Of a stretch of 64,000 nucleotides of DNA, positions 51,801 to 58,957 are shown piece by piece (position 1 is the stretch's first letter; the number at the start of each line of letters is the position of its first letter). A program made the position numbers and the translations under genes. The notes under the pieces were generated by a model. It did not search any database, had not been told where the DNA came from, and saw nothing but the letters and a program-made list of their open reading frames with translations. The DNA is taken from assembly GCF_030530635.1 (NCBI RefSeq), contig NZ_JAUMUL010000006.1, positions 1 through 64,000 of the forward strand, read 5' to 3'. Source of the stretch: Actinomyces sp. GTDB lineage: Bacteria > Actinomycetota > Actinomycetes > Actinomycetales > Actinomycetaceae.

Positions 51801-52452
51801 CGACCTGCCGGAGTGGGACAAGAAGGACAAGCTCGCCTATGAGCGCGACATGCTCGGCCTGTATGTGTCCGATCATCCGCTGCTCGGGCTGGAGAGCGCC
51901 CTGGCCAAGCTGGCCGACACCGAGATCTCCGATCTGATCGAGGACGATGACCGGCCCGACGGTGCCATGGTCACCATTGCCGGCTTGATCACCGCGTTGA
52001 CTCGCAAGACCACCAAGCAGGGCAACCTGTGGGCGATCGCCCAGATCGAGGACCTCGGCGGCAGCATGGAGGCGCTGTTCTTCCCGTCCACCTACCAGAC
52101 GGTCTCCACGATGTTGGCTCCGGATACGGTGGTTACTGTGCGCGGCCGACTGAACCGGCGCGACGGTCAGGTCGCCTTGTATGCGCAGGAGATGACGGTT
52201 CCGGATGTCTCGAGTTCCACGCACGAGGCGGTCACCATCACCCTGCCCACGAACCGTTGCACCGGCCCGCTGGTGGAGCAGTTCAAGACGGTGTTGGAGA
52301 AGCACCCCGGGATGTCGACCGTGCGCCTGACTCTGACGAGTCCCGGGCGGGAAGTGCGTACGCAACTGGACAACTCCCTGCGGGTGGAGGCCTCCGCGGC
52401 CTTCTACTCCGACATCAAGGCGTTGCTGGGACCTGGTTGCCTGAAGCGCTGA
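48838..52452 (+). CDS. dnaE: DNA polymerase III alpha subunit (replicase)
   Basis: Main chromosomal replicative polymerase, 1204 aa. An N-terminal PHP domain begins FVHLHVHTDYSMLDGAGKI near residues 22-40. The palm carries GPGRGSGAGSMVAYAMGIT near 392-410 and the catalytic PDIDVDFDERR (Asp at about 435, 437, 439 and 441). Fingers and helix-hairpin-helix segments follow (YAFNKAHSAAYGVVSYWTAYLKAHFPTEYMAALLTS). The OB-fold MVTIAGLITALTRKTTKQGNLWAI begins near 1043. ATG 48838 is chosen since TAAGAT ends 7 nt upstream (leaderless pattern); in-frame ATG 48829 is also possible. Confidence 0.96.
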   Translation: MADMSGPQTAGEQADGKEPHDDFVHLHVHTDYSMLDGAGKIKDYVAEAKRLGQRALAITDHGYMFGAYEFYAAAKQAGIKPIIGVEAYMTPGTSRFDKTRVFWGEESQRSDDVSARGSYTHMTLLARNDEGLHNLMRLDSYASLEGQWGKAPRMDRELLSRYAGGLIGSTGCPSSEVQTRLRLGQWDEALRAAGELQDIFGKDFFYVELMDHGLEIERRVVKDLLRISEILDAPLLATNDSHYVRPEDRTVQDAMLCINSGSVLSDPDRFKFDGDTYYLRPGREMRALFKEMPQACDNTLLVAEQCNVTFQTVDEGASFMPVFPVPEGETMESWFISECWKGMDRRFHGSIPEECRKQAEYEIGVIVQMGFPGYFLVVADYINWAKDHGIRVGPGRGSGAGSMVAYAMGITELNPLNHGLIFERFLNPERISMPDIDVDFDERRRDEVIEYVKQKYGDDRVSQVVTYGVIKAKQSLKDSSRVMGYPYAVGDRLTKAMPPTIMGKDITIKGMFNPEDPRYGEAQAFRDLHAEDPDAQKIVELAGGLEGMTRQWGVHACAVIMSSQTLTDIIPMMQRLQDGAYITQFDYPTCEHLGLLKMDFLGLRNLTVISDALDNIIANGKEPLDIDHVELDDKATYELLARGETLGVFQLDGGGMRTLLRLMKPDNFEDISAVGALYRPGPMGAESHTNYALRKNGLQEITPIHPELKEALEPILGTTYGLIVYQEQVMKIATDLAGFSMGKADALRKAMGKKKMDILEKMFVEFEAGMVERGFSKESVKALWDVVVPFAKYAFNKAHSAAYGVVSYWTAYLKAHFPTEYMAALLTSQKDNKDKLGVYLGECRHMGIRVLPPDVNASRAQFSAVGEDVRFGLGAVRNVGANVVEAIVQAREDKGDFTSFEDFLDKVPAVVCNKRTIDSLIKAGAFDTLGKSRRALQACHEEFVDEIIGVKRNEAAGQFDLFASLMGEGTGDAAAGFGSGPVFSSEVPDLPEWDKKDKLAYERDMLGLYVSDHPLLGLESALAKLADTEISDLIEDDDRPDGAMVTIAGLITALTRKTTKQGNLWAIAQIEDLGGSMEALFFPSTYQTVSTMLAPDTVVTVRGRLNRRDGQVALYAQEMTVPDVSSSTHEAVTITLPTNRCTGPLVEQFKTVLEKHPGMSTVRLTLTSPGREVRTQLDNSLRVEASAAFYSDIKALLGPGCLKR

Positions 52453-52539
52453 CTTGCTGAGGTGTTGACGTCGCGGACCGTGGGCAAGACAACGCCCAAC
52501 TCCACTGACTCCCGGCCTGCTGCGACCTTTTGTACCCTA

Positions 52540-52893
52540 CTACGAGCTTTTGCGTGCGCCAGAGACCTCCGCGGTCCGGGATGCTCGGCTGCCTACAACC
52601 ACAGGTCCTTCCGGCGTCGTGTCAGGTGCGCTGCGGATGGTGGGGACAGGTCCACCAGGCGCCGCGATTACGACGGCGCCGGCCGCTCCCGTCGGCAAGT
52701 CCACGACGACGACGTCGCCGCCGACCAGGCGGTGTCCACGTCGGGTCTCAACCTCTCCGTTGACCATGACGTCGCCGGACTGGATGGCTATGCGGGCCTC
52801 GGCCCCATCCTCCACCAGGCCTGCGAGCTTGAGGAACTGTCCGAGCTTGATTTCGCCGGAGACGGCAACGGAGGGGAACGCGGAAGCAGACAT
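52540..52893 (-). CDS. S4-domain RNA-binding protein
   Basis: 117-aa protein with an S4 domain of the YbcJ/YaaA type at about residues 12-60 (GEIKLGQFLKLAGLVEDGAEAR, DVMVNGEVETRRGHRL, GGDVVVVDLP), followed by an Ala/Gly/Pro/Thr-rich tail. Small S4 proteins bind structured RNA, often ribosomal; the precise partner is unknown. ATG 52893 is preferred because the domain starts shortly after it. Convergent with dnaE (87 bp apart) and divergent from the next gene. Confidence 0.82.
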   Translation of the reverse strand: MSASAFPSVAVSGEIKLGQFLKLAGLVEDGAEARIAIQSGDVMVNGEVETRRGHRLVGGDVVVVDLPTGAAGAVVIAAPGGPVPTIRSAPDTTPEGPVVVGSRASRTAEVSGARKSS

Positions 52894-52981
52894 GCGCCCA
52901 TTTTGGCAGGGCCGCACGGTATTCGCAGCCGCGCGCCCTGCCTCGGCCTGCGTCTGCATCAGGATCTGGGAGGATGGATGG

Positions 52982-53383
52982 GTGTCATCGTCTGTGTGTG
53001 GGGCATTGCCCGAGCCCGAGCCTCTTGCGGGAGGAGAACTCGCGCTGGCCGTGGGGGAGCGCTACCTCGTGGGGGAGCGCCTGTACACGCTGACGCCGCG
53101 GCTGGCCGAAGCCGTGGCGCGTGCCCGCGAGGTGCTGATCGACGTTGCCGCGCACCGTGGGGTCATCACCTACGGTGAGCTCAGCGAGGCGATCGGTGGC
53201 ACCGTCCTGCCTCGCCACATGGGCCCGCTGCTGCACATGCTCGGTCATGACTGCGCGGAACGCGGAGAGCCCAGCCTGCCGGCGCTGGTCATCAATCGTG
53301 CCAAGGGCGAGGTGGGCACGGACGACGACGCCTGGGCGGGCCCCGAGCGCAGCGTGTGCTGGGAGCACTGGGGCCGAGACTGA
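52982..53383 (+). CDS. Small conserved-looking protein, function unknown
   Basis: 133-aa protein I do not recognise with confidence. GTG 52982 follows GGGAGG with 8 nt spacing. The region EVLIDVAAHRGVITYGELSEAIGG looks like a winged or helical DNA-binding-type segment, and GEPSLPALVINRAKGEVGTD is compact and conserved-looking. There is a distant resemblance to alkyltransferase-like proteins (TYGELSEAIGG), but the PCHR cysteine motif is absent. The part of the frame upstream of 52982 is antisense to the S4 gene and is not coding. Divergently arranged with the S4 protein. Confidence 0.65.
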   Translation: MSSSVCGALPEPEPLAGGELALAVGERYLVGERLYTLTPRLAEAVARAREVLIDVAAHRGVITYGELSEAIGGTVLPRHMGPLLHMLGHDCAERGEPSLPALVINRAKGEVGTDDDAWAGPERSVCWEHWGRD

Positions 53384-53388
53384 CCGGG

Positions 53389-53409
53389 CCTGGGAGGGTA
53401 GTCTCCAGG
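53389..53409. terminator. Short hairpin between convergent genes
   Basis: CCTGG-(G)-AG pairs with CT-CCAGG with a single bulge, 5 nt after the plus-strand stop. Weak; could serve both convergent transcripts. Confidence 0.3.
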
Positions 53410-53442
53410 AAGGGTCACCGTGGCGGAGGTATTCCCGAGACT

Positions 53443-55029
53443 TCAAAGAACCCGGACGGCGGCCTCTTCCAACGGCAGAGCGGCAACGAAACGTTCGAGG
53501 TAGCGCGCGTACTCCGCGACCTGCGCGGGTGTGGGGACGATGGTGGTGACTTCCAGATCGGTGAAGATGCGCTGCTCCAGGTAGTCGGCCAACTGCGTTC
53601 CTTCACCCCACAGCAGGAAGCCGGCCAGCAGGGCCATGCCCCAGGCGCCGCCCTCGGCAGCGGCCTGTCCGACGGAAACCGGAGTGTCGAAGGCCGCGGC
53701 CAATACCCGCTGAGGAATTTCGGGTGTCTTGAAGATTCCGCCGTGGGCGAACATCGAATCGATCGGGACGTCCGCGCTCTGCTTGAGGATCTTCAGCCCG
53801 TAAGCCATTGAGGCGAAGGCGGCGAACAGATGGGCGCGCATCAGTCCGGACAGCGACAGCGTGCCCTCCGGGTGGCGCACGACCAGCGGTCGGCCCTCGG
53901 CCAGCCCCACCAGGTGTTCACCGGACAGGAAGTTGTATGACAGAACCCCGGCGTCGTCCATATTGCCCCCGGCGGCGGCGTCCAGGAGGATGTCGAATAT
54001 CGGGCCGCGCTGGATGGGCCGGCCGATGGCGTCGGCGAACTGAGAAAAGACCTCCACCCAGGCATTCAGATCCGAGGTGCAGTTGTTGGAGTGCGCCATG
54101 GCCACCGGGGCTCCGCACGGGGTGGCCACCAGGTCGATCTGTTCGACCAGGCTGCGCAGGGGCCGCTCCAGCACAATCATGGCGAAGGCGCTAGTGCCGG
54201 CGGAAACATTGCCCGTGCGGGGGCGTACCGAGTTAGTGGCGACCATGCCGGTGCCGGCGTCACCCTCCGGCGGACACAGGGGCACTCCCGCCCGGAGTGT
54301 GCCGGTGGGATCAAGCAGGCGGGCGCCTTCAGGGGTGAGTTGGCCGGCACCGTGGCCGGCCACAGCGATCTCCGGCAGGATGTCGGCCAGATGCCACGGC
54401 ACGTCGACCAGCCGGTCGTAGGAGGCCAGCATGTCGGCGTCGAAGGAGCGCCCGTCCGGGCCGATGGGAAACATGCCGGAGGCTTCGCCTACGCCCAGCA
54501 CGTGCTTCCCGGTGAGCCGGTGATGGACGTAGCCGGCCAGTGTGGTCAGGTGAGCGATGCGGTCCACGTGCTCCTCAGCACGGGTGATGGCATGGTGCAG
54601 GTGCGCGATGGACCAGCGCTGCGGGATGTTCAGCCCGAACAACTCAGACAGCTCGCGGGAGGAGCCCTGGGTGAAGGTGTTGCGCCAGGTCCGGAATGCC
54701 GTCAGCGGTTCACCGTTGGCGTCCAGGGGGAGGTATCCGTGCATCATGCCGGAGACGCCGATTGCCCCTACCTCGGAAAGCGGTGTGCCGTAGCGCTCCC
54801 GATATTGGCGGGCCAGTTGGGCGTACGCTGCCTGTAGACCGGCGACGATCGCGTCCATCGAGTAGGTCCAAACGCCGTCGACTAGCTCGTTCTCCCAGGT
54901 GAAGCCCCCGTCTGCCAGTACGGTGCCGGTGGGGTCAGTGAGTACGGCTTTGATACGGGTCGAGCCGAACTCAACGCCGAGGGCCGTGCGGGCCGGGTCG
55001 ATGTTGGCAGGGGTCGTTGCTGCGGTCAT
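53443..55029 (-). CDS. FGGY-family carbohydrate kinase (xylulokinase-like)
   Basis: ATP-dependent sugar kinase of the FGGY family, 528 aa. The first ATPase segment LGVEFGSTRIKAVLTD is near residues 16-31; GAIGVSGMMHGYLPLD near 87-102 and FRTWRN near 112-117 contact sugar; TTLAGYVHHRLTGKHVLGVGEASGMFPIG lies near 160-188, with TGNVSAGTSAFAMIVL near 267-282 and MFAHGGIFKTPEIPQRVLAAAF (second ATPase half) near 422-443. The subgroup is closest to D-xylulose kinase-like proteins, but ribulose or another ketose is possible. ATG 55029 has GGAG 8 nt upstream; a frame open to 55401 is non-coding. A LacI-type palindrome lies 105 bp upstream. Confidence 0.85.
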   Translation of the reverse strand: MTAATTPANIDPARTALGVEFGSTRIKAVLTDPTGTVLADGGFTWENELVDGVWTYSMDAIVAGLQAAYAQLARQYRERYGTPLSEVGAIGVSGMMHGYLPLDANGEPLTAFRTWRNTFTQGSSRELSELFGLNIPQRWSIAHLHHAITRAEEHVDRIAHLTTLAGYVHHRLTGKHVLGVGEASGMFPIGPDGRSFDADMLASYDRLVDVPWHLADILPEIAVAGHGAGQLTPEGARLLDPTGTLRAGVPLCPPEGDAGTGMVATNSVRPRTGNVSAGTSAFAMIVLERPLRSLVEQIDLVATPCGAPVAMAHSNNCTSDLNAWVEVFSQFADAIGRPIQRGPIFDILLDAAAGGNMDDAGVLSYNFLSGEHLVGLAEGRPLVVRHPEGTLSLSGLMRAHLFAAFASMAYGLKILKQSADVPIDSMFAHGGIFKTPEIPQRVLAAAFDTPVSVGQAAAEGGAWGMALLAGFLLWGEGTQLADYLEQRIFTDLEVTTIVPTPAQVAEYARYLERFVAALPLEEAAVRVL

Positions 55030-55108
55030 GCGGCGCTCCGTTGCTGATTGGTGTGTTGCTGCCTTCCGGCCGGGTGCGACGTCGCGCCCGGGCGGTCCCA
55101 TGGGCGCC

Positions 55109-55357
55109 ATGATAGTGGGACCGGCCACTAATTGTGAACGTTCACTGTGGGAGACGGATCGTGGGCGGTGGGCCGGGTTTAACCTGCATGCCCCAGCGCC
55201 CGAGGTCGACTGGCTGTTCCTGGCCGATGCCGATGGCCTGACTGATGCGCGCCTGGGAGTGCTCGCGGATGCCCTCAACGCCGCCCTGCGGGAATGCGGC
55301 CTGCAGGGACCCGTGCACATCGTCGATCGGCGGGATGCGACGGAAGGTGCCGGGTGA
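55109..55357 (+). CDS. Possible small ORF or gene remnant
   Basis: 82 codons from ATG 55109. From about 55175 onward codon use is strongly third-position GC and the peptide looks natural (PEVDWLFLADADGLTDARL, then an amphipathic helix). The first 20 codons span the GTGAACGTTCAC operator and lack a ribosome site, so this may be the tail of a deleted gene rather than a complete one. Not recognised. Confidence 0.3.
   Translation: MIVGPATNCERSLWETDRGRWAGFNLHAPAPEVDWLFLADADGLTDARLGVLADALNAALRECGLQGPVHIVDRRDATEGAG
55134..55145. promoter_or_regulatory. LacI-type operator upstream of the FGGY kinase
   Basis: GTGAACGTTCAC is a perfect 12-bp palindrome with a central CG, the hallmark of LacI-family operators. 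It is 105 bp upstream of the kinase start. Its arms differ from the fucO site, so a different repressor is likely. Confidence 0.55.
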
Positions 55358-55392
55358 CGATAAGGGACGGCCTCCCGGCAGCACTCGGATCG

Positions 55393-55411
55393 TGACACCA
55401 AACTGGTATCA
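55393..55411. promoter_or_regulatory. Toxin-antitoxin operator and -10 box
   Basis: TGACACCA-AAC-TGGTATCA is a palindrome with one mismatch. It overlaps TATCAT (55407-55412), a -10-like box ending 6 nt before the GTG at 55419. Antitoxin binding here would block transcription, the usual autoregulation of such pairs. Confidence 0.6.
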
Positions 55412-55418
55412 TTATTGA

Positions 55419-55622
55419 GTGGCTATGACTCTGCGGCTGAACGAGCGCCAGGACCGACTCCTCAGAGAGCTGGCCGCGTCCCAGAACATCTCCAAGCAGG
55501 AGGCCGCCGCACGCGCGATTGTGGAGACGGCTGAGCGCCACCTGCATCAGGAACGGCTGGCCGAGCTTTCCGAGCAGACTCGGACCCGTTACGCCGATCT
55601 CCTGCGGAGGCTCGGTGAGTGA
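55419..55622 (+). CDS. Ribbon-helix-helix antitoxin
   Basis: 67-aa protein with a ribbon-helix-helix fold: the strand MTLRLNERQDRLLRELAASQNISKQEAAARAIVETA covers the N-terminal 40 residues, and a charged C-terminal helix (RLAELSEQTRTRYADLLRRL) would wrap the toxin. Start is GTG 55419 if the mRNA is leaderless, or ATG 55425. Its stop overlaps the Doc start by 4 nt. Doc toxins more often pair with Phd; RHH partners also occur. Confidence 0.85.
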   Translation: MAMTLRLNERQDRLLRELAASQNISKQEAAARAIVETAERHLHQERLAELSEQTRTRYADLLRRLGE

Positions 55623-55990
55623 CGGTACGTTTCCTCGACTTGGAAGACCTACTTGCACTCGCCGCCGACCTCGGCGTACGGGAGGTGCGGGATCTGGGTT
55701 TGTTGGCCGCCGCGGCGCAGCGGCCAACAACCACTCTTTACGGACACGACGCATACCCGACTTTGGCGGCGAAGGCGGCCGTCCTCCTGGAATCGCTTGT
55801 TCGCAACCACGCGTTGGTCGATGGGAACAAACGGCTCGGGTGGCTCTGCATGGTCGTTTTCCTGGAACTCAACGGCGTGCAACTGGACGTCGATGATGAC
55901 GAGGCCTATGACCACGTGGTCGACGTTGCTGCGGGGCGAGTCGAGTGGCAGCAGATAGCAAGCTGGCTGAATGCGAATGGAGTGCCTTAA
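55619..55990 (+). CDS. Doc-type toxin (Fic/Doc family)
   Basis: 123-aa Doc-like kinase toxin. Doc of phage P1 phosphorylates elongation factor Tu and stops translation. The Fic/Doc catalytic motif reads HALVDGNKRLGW near residues 63-74, matching HxFxDGNKR with Leu for Phe; upstream YGHDAYPTLAAKAAVLLESLVRNH is the usual helical core. It starts with GTG overlapping the antitoxin stop (GTGA), so the two are co-translated. The system may act in stress response, plasmid-like maintenance or phage defence. Confidence 0.88.
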   Translation: MTVRFLDLEDLLALAADLGVREVRDLGLLAAAAQRPTTTLYGHDAYPTLAAKAAVLLESLVRNHALVDGNKRLGWLCMVVFLELNGVQLDVDDDEAYDHVVDVAAGRVEWQQIASWLNANGVP

Positions 55991-56095
55991 CGGTTCAGCC
56001 CGGCAGTAGCGGTGGCCCGGGCCGGGGCGCGCAGGTCGGCCAACCGTGTCTTTGTCCCGGCTGGCGCGTACGGCCCGGTCCAGCAGCGTATTCAT

Positions 56096-56531
56096 CTAGG
56101 CACGGGCAATGCTTCCGCGCCCACCCGCCAGGGCCGTACCGGAATGGCTGCCGGCGCGGTTGGCAAAGGTGAAGGCAAGGGTCGCATGCCCGAGTGCGTG
56201 CACGGTGAAGCCGTCGCCCGAAGGCGGATCTTGGTAGTGAGCCGCATCCAGAATCCCGTCGTCCAGCCGGTGCGCGCATGCAGGTCCGCGGCTCCCGCAC
56301 GCATCCGGGCGGCGATTCCCGGAGCCTCGGCGTCGGCGACGACGGCGCCGATTACCTCCCGGGTCTGGGTGCCGACGCCGGTAGCGCCGTCGACGCTCGC
56401 CCAGTGCCAACAGCCGCGTGCGATCTCATCCAGGGCTGCATCTTCGGCACCGGGAAACTCATGCGCTCCCGACGCGCCCGTGCCATGCTTGGCCACAGCG
56501 ACCGTGTAGTCACCAAGCGAAGGAGCACTCG
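56096..56531 (-). pseudogene. Frameshifted remnant, unidentified
   Basis: On the minus strand one frame encodes a plausible N-terminal part (SLGDYTVAVAKHGTGASGAHE..., ARGCWHWASVDGATGVGTQTREVIG) up to about 56262. A second frame continues plausibly (RLDDGILDAAHYQDPPSGDG, then TVHALGHATLAFTF) to a stop at 56096-56098. A single frameshift would join them into about 145 aa. The joined protein has a faint resemblance to the C-terminal part of ADP-ribosylglycohydrolases, not enough for a name. It is divergent from the GH3 gene, whose start it abuts. Confidence 0.4.
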
Positions 56532-58948
56532 TGACCACTGAACCTACATCCCGCCCCGACTCGCCCACCGCCGTTGGCGACGTCGAGCCCCTGGTTACGC
56601 TCCATCCTCAGCCCGACGGCCCCACCCTGGGGGTCACCTCGGCTCCCGTGATCGAGGTCGACGGACACCTGTTCAAGGACCTGGCCCGTACCGGCGCGCT
56701 GCTGCCATACGAGGACTGGCGGCTGCCCGCCGCCGCGCGTGCCGCCGACCTCGCCTCCCGCCTGAGCCTGGAGGCGATCGCCGGCCTGATGCTCTACTCG
56801 CCCCACCAGCCCGTCCCCAACCCCGGAGTCGGCCCCTTCGCCGGCACCTACGGCGGCCGCCCCTACCCGGAGGCCGGCGTGCCCGCCTGGGCACTGACCG
56901 ACCAGCAGCGCACCATGCTCACCGCCGACCACGTCCGCCACGTCCTCGCCTTCACCCTCCAGGATGCGGCTACCGCCGCCCGCTGGAACAACGCCATGCA
57001 GGCGCTCGCGGAGGCCGAGCCGCTGGGCGTGCCGGTCAATACCTCCACCGACCCGCGCAACGGCGCCGCCGACGCCTCCGGGGCCGAGTTCGCCACCTCT
57101 GCCGCCGACGTCTCCCGTTGGCCGGAGGGACTGGGCATGGCCGCCCTGTTCGATCCCGAGCGCGTGCGGCAGTACGCCGCGATCATCTCCCGCGAGTACC
57201 GCGCCCTGGGCATCACCACCGCGCTCGGCCCCCAGATCGACATCGCCACCGACCCGCGCTGGATGCGGCTGCAGGACACCTGGGGGCCGCACTCCGGCCT
57301 GGTGGCGGACTACACCCGCGCCTACTGCGACGGCATGCAGACCACTCCCGTTGGTGGTGAGGGCGCCGCCTTCGGCCTTACAAGTACCCCGGCCGACGCC
57401 GACCTGCCGCCGGTAACCGCCGCCGTGGCCGATCCCGGCTGGGGCAGTGCGTCCGTTTCCGCGATGGTCAAGCACTGGCCCGGTGGCGGCACCGGCGAGG
57501 GCGGCCGCGACGCCCATTACGGCTTCGGCAAGTTCGCCGTCTACCCCGGCGGCAACGAGACCGAGCACCTGCGCGCCTTCGAGACCGCCTTCAACCTCGA
57601 GGGCCCCACCGGATCGGCCGGCGCCGTCATGCCCTACTACACGATCTCATGGCACTATCGGACTCCCGATGGACGGGTGCTCAACACGGACGCCGCCTCC
57701 GACTCGATGCCGCCGCGCGCCAACGCCTACAGCCGCGCCATCGTCCACGACATGCTGCGCGAGCGCCACGGCTTCGACGGGGTGGTGTGCACCGACTGGG
57801 GCATCACCGCCGACCCCGACCCGGAGATCAACCACTTCGGTCAGCGCTGTTATGGCGTGGAGGATCTGGATGTGGCTGCACGCCATCTGCTGGCCATCGA
57901 CAACGGAATCGACCAGTTCGGTGGCAACTGCGAGGCCGCTCCGATCATTGAGGCCTACCGCCGTCTTGCCGTGCGCGACGGCGAGGCGGCGGCCCGCGCC
58001 CGCTTCGAGGCCTCCGCGGCCCGCCTGCTGCGGGTCTTCTTCCGTGCGGGCCTGTTCGAGAACCCCTACCTGGATCCGGAGGAGTCCTCCGCCGTCGTCG
58101 GCTGTGAGGCCTTTGCCGCCGCTGCGCGCACCGCCCAGCGCGACAGCCTGGTACTGCTCAAGAATCGCCGCGCCGTAGTCGCTTCCGACGACGTCGCAGA
58201 CCATGCCGCGCCCGTCCTGCCGTTCGGGGCCCGCGTGCACCGCGTGTGGGTGCCCACTCGGCACCTGGAGGCCCAGCCAGGTTTCATGCGCGGGCAAGAG
58301 CCCGCGCGCGATATCGACCCCTTCGACGCCGCAGCCTGCCCTTACGAGCGCGTCACCGACCCGCGGGATGCCGACGCCGCCGTCGTCTTCATCGAGTCTC
58401 CCCTGTCCAACCCCTACTCGACGGTGGATCGTGACGCCGGCGGCAACGGCTATCTGCCGCTAACGCTCCAGTACCGGCCCTATACGGCCACCGCCGCCCG
58501 CGCCCGCTCGCTGGCGGCGGGCGACTTCCGCGAGACCGGCGACCGCGGCTACCGCGGCAAGACCAACCGGGCCGCCAACGAGAGCGACTTGGACGCGGTT
58601 CTCAGCGCCCGCGAGCTGATGGGGGATCGGCCTGTGGTAGTCGTGGTACGCCTGCACAACCCGCTTGTGCCCGCCGAGTTCGAGCCCCACGCCGACGCGA
58701 TCGTGGTCGACTTCGGGGTGCAGCAGGAGGCCGTGTGGGATCTGCTCGCCGGGGACTTCGAGCCCAGCGGCCTGCTGCCGGTCACGCTGCCGGCCTCCAT
58801 GGAGGCGGTGGAGCGGCACTGCGAGGACCTGCCTTTCGACTATGCGGCCTACACCGACGCCGCCGGCAACGCCTACGTCTTCGGTCATGGCCTGAGCTGG
58901 TCCGGGGTCATCGAGGACGATCGTACCCGCCGCTACCGGAGCCGGTAG
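56531..58948 (+). CDS. Glycoside hydrolase family 3 protein
   Basis: Cytoplasmic beta-glycosidase-like enzyme, 805 aa, no signal peptide. The catalytic (alpha/beta)8-type domain covers roughly residues 60-500: KHWPGGGTGEGGRDAHYGFGKFAVYPGG near 314-341 is the conserved Lys-His loop, and GFDGVVCTDWGI near 413-424 contains the nucleophile Asp. A second alpha/beta domain follows (TAQRDSLVLLKN near 535), then PVVVVVRLHNPLVPAEF and the C-terminal GHGLSWS. GTG start behind AAGGAG. Substrate unknown; the lack of a signal suggests it hydrolyses an imported oligosaccharide. Its stop codon lies within the hisD -10-like box. Confidence 0.9.
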   Translation: MTTEPTSRPDSPTAVGDVEPLVTLHPQPDGPTLGVTSAPVIEVDGHLFKDLARTGALLPYEDWRLPAAARAADLASRLSLEAIAGLMLYSPHQPVPNPGVGPFAGTYGGRPYPEAGVPAWALTDQQRTMLTADHVRHVLAFTLQDAATAARWNNAMQALAEAEPLGVPVNTSTDPRNGAADASGAEFATSAADVSRWPEGLGMAALFDPERVRQYAAIISREYRALGITTALGPQIDIATDPRWMRLQDTWGPHSGLVADYTRAYCDGMQTTPVGGEGAAFGLTSTPADADLPPVTAAVADPGWGSASVSAMVKHWPGGGTGEGGRDAHYGFGKFAVYPGGNETEHLRAFETAFNLEGPTGSAGAVMPYYTISWHYRTPDGRVLNTDAASDSMPPRANAYSRAIVHDMLRERHGFDGVVCTDWGITADPDPEINHFGQRCYGVEDLDVAARHLLAIDNGIDQFGGNCEAAPIIEAYRRLAVRDGEAAARARFEASAARLLRVFFRAGLFENPYLDPEESSAVVGCEAFAAAARTAQRDSLVLLKNRRAVVASDDVADHAAPVLPFGARVHRVWVPTRHLEAQPGFMRGQEPARDIDPFDAAACPYERVTDPRDADAAVVFIESPLSNPYSTVDRDAGGNGYLPLTLQYRPYTATAARARSLAAGDFRETGDRGYRGKTNRAANESDLDAVLSARELMGDRPVVVVVRLHNPLVPAEFEPHADAIVVDFGVQQEAVWDLLAGDFEPSGLLPVTLPASMEAVERHCEDLPFDYAAYTDAAGNAYVFGHGLSWSGVIEDDRTRRYRSR

Positions 58949-58951
58949 GCT
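58946..58951 (+). promoter_or_regulatory. -10-like box for leaderless hisD
   Basis: TAGGCT, whose TAG is the GH3 stop codon, ends 6 nt before the hisD ATG. No ribosome site precedes that ATG. Confidence 0.45.
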
Positions 58952-58957
58952 CCACCC

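Noticed and set aside
50419..52365. 648-codon minus-strand ORF inside dnaE
   Set aside because: Antisense to conserved DnaE motifs; purely a by-product of high GC.
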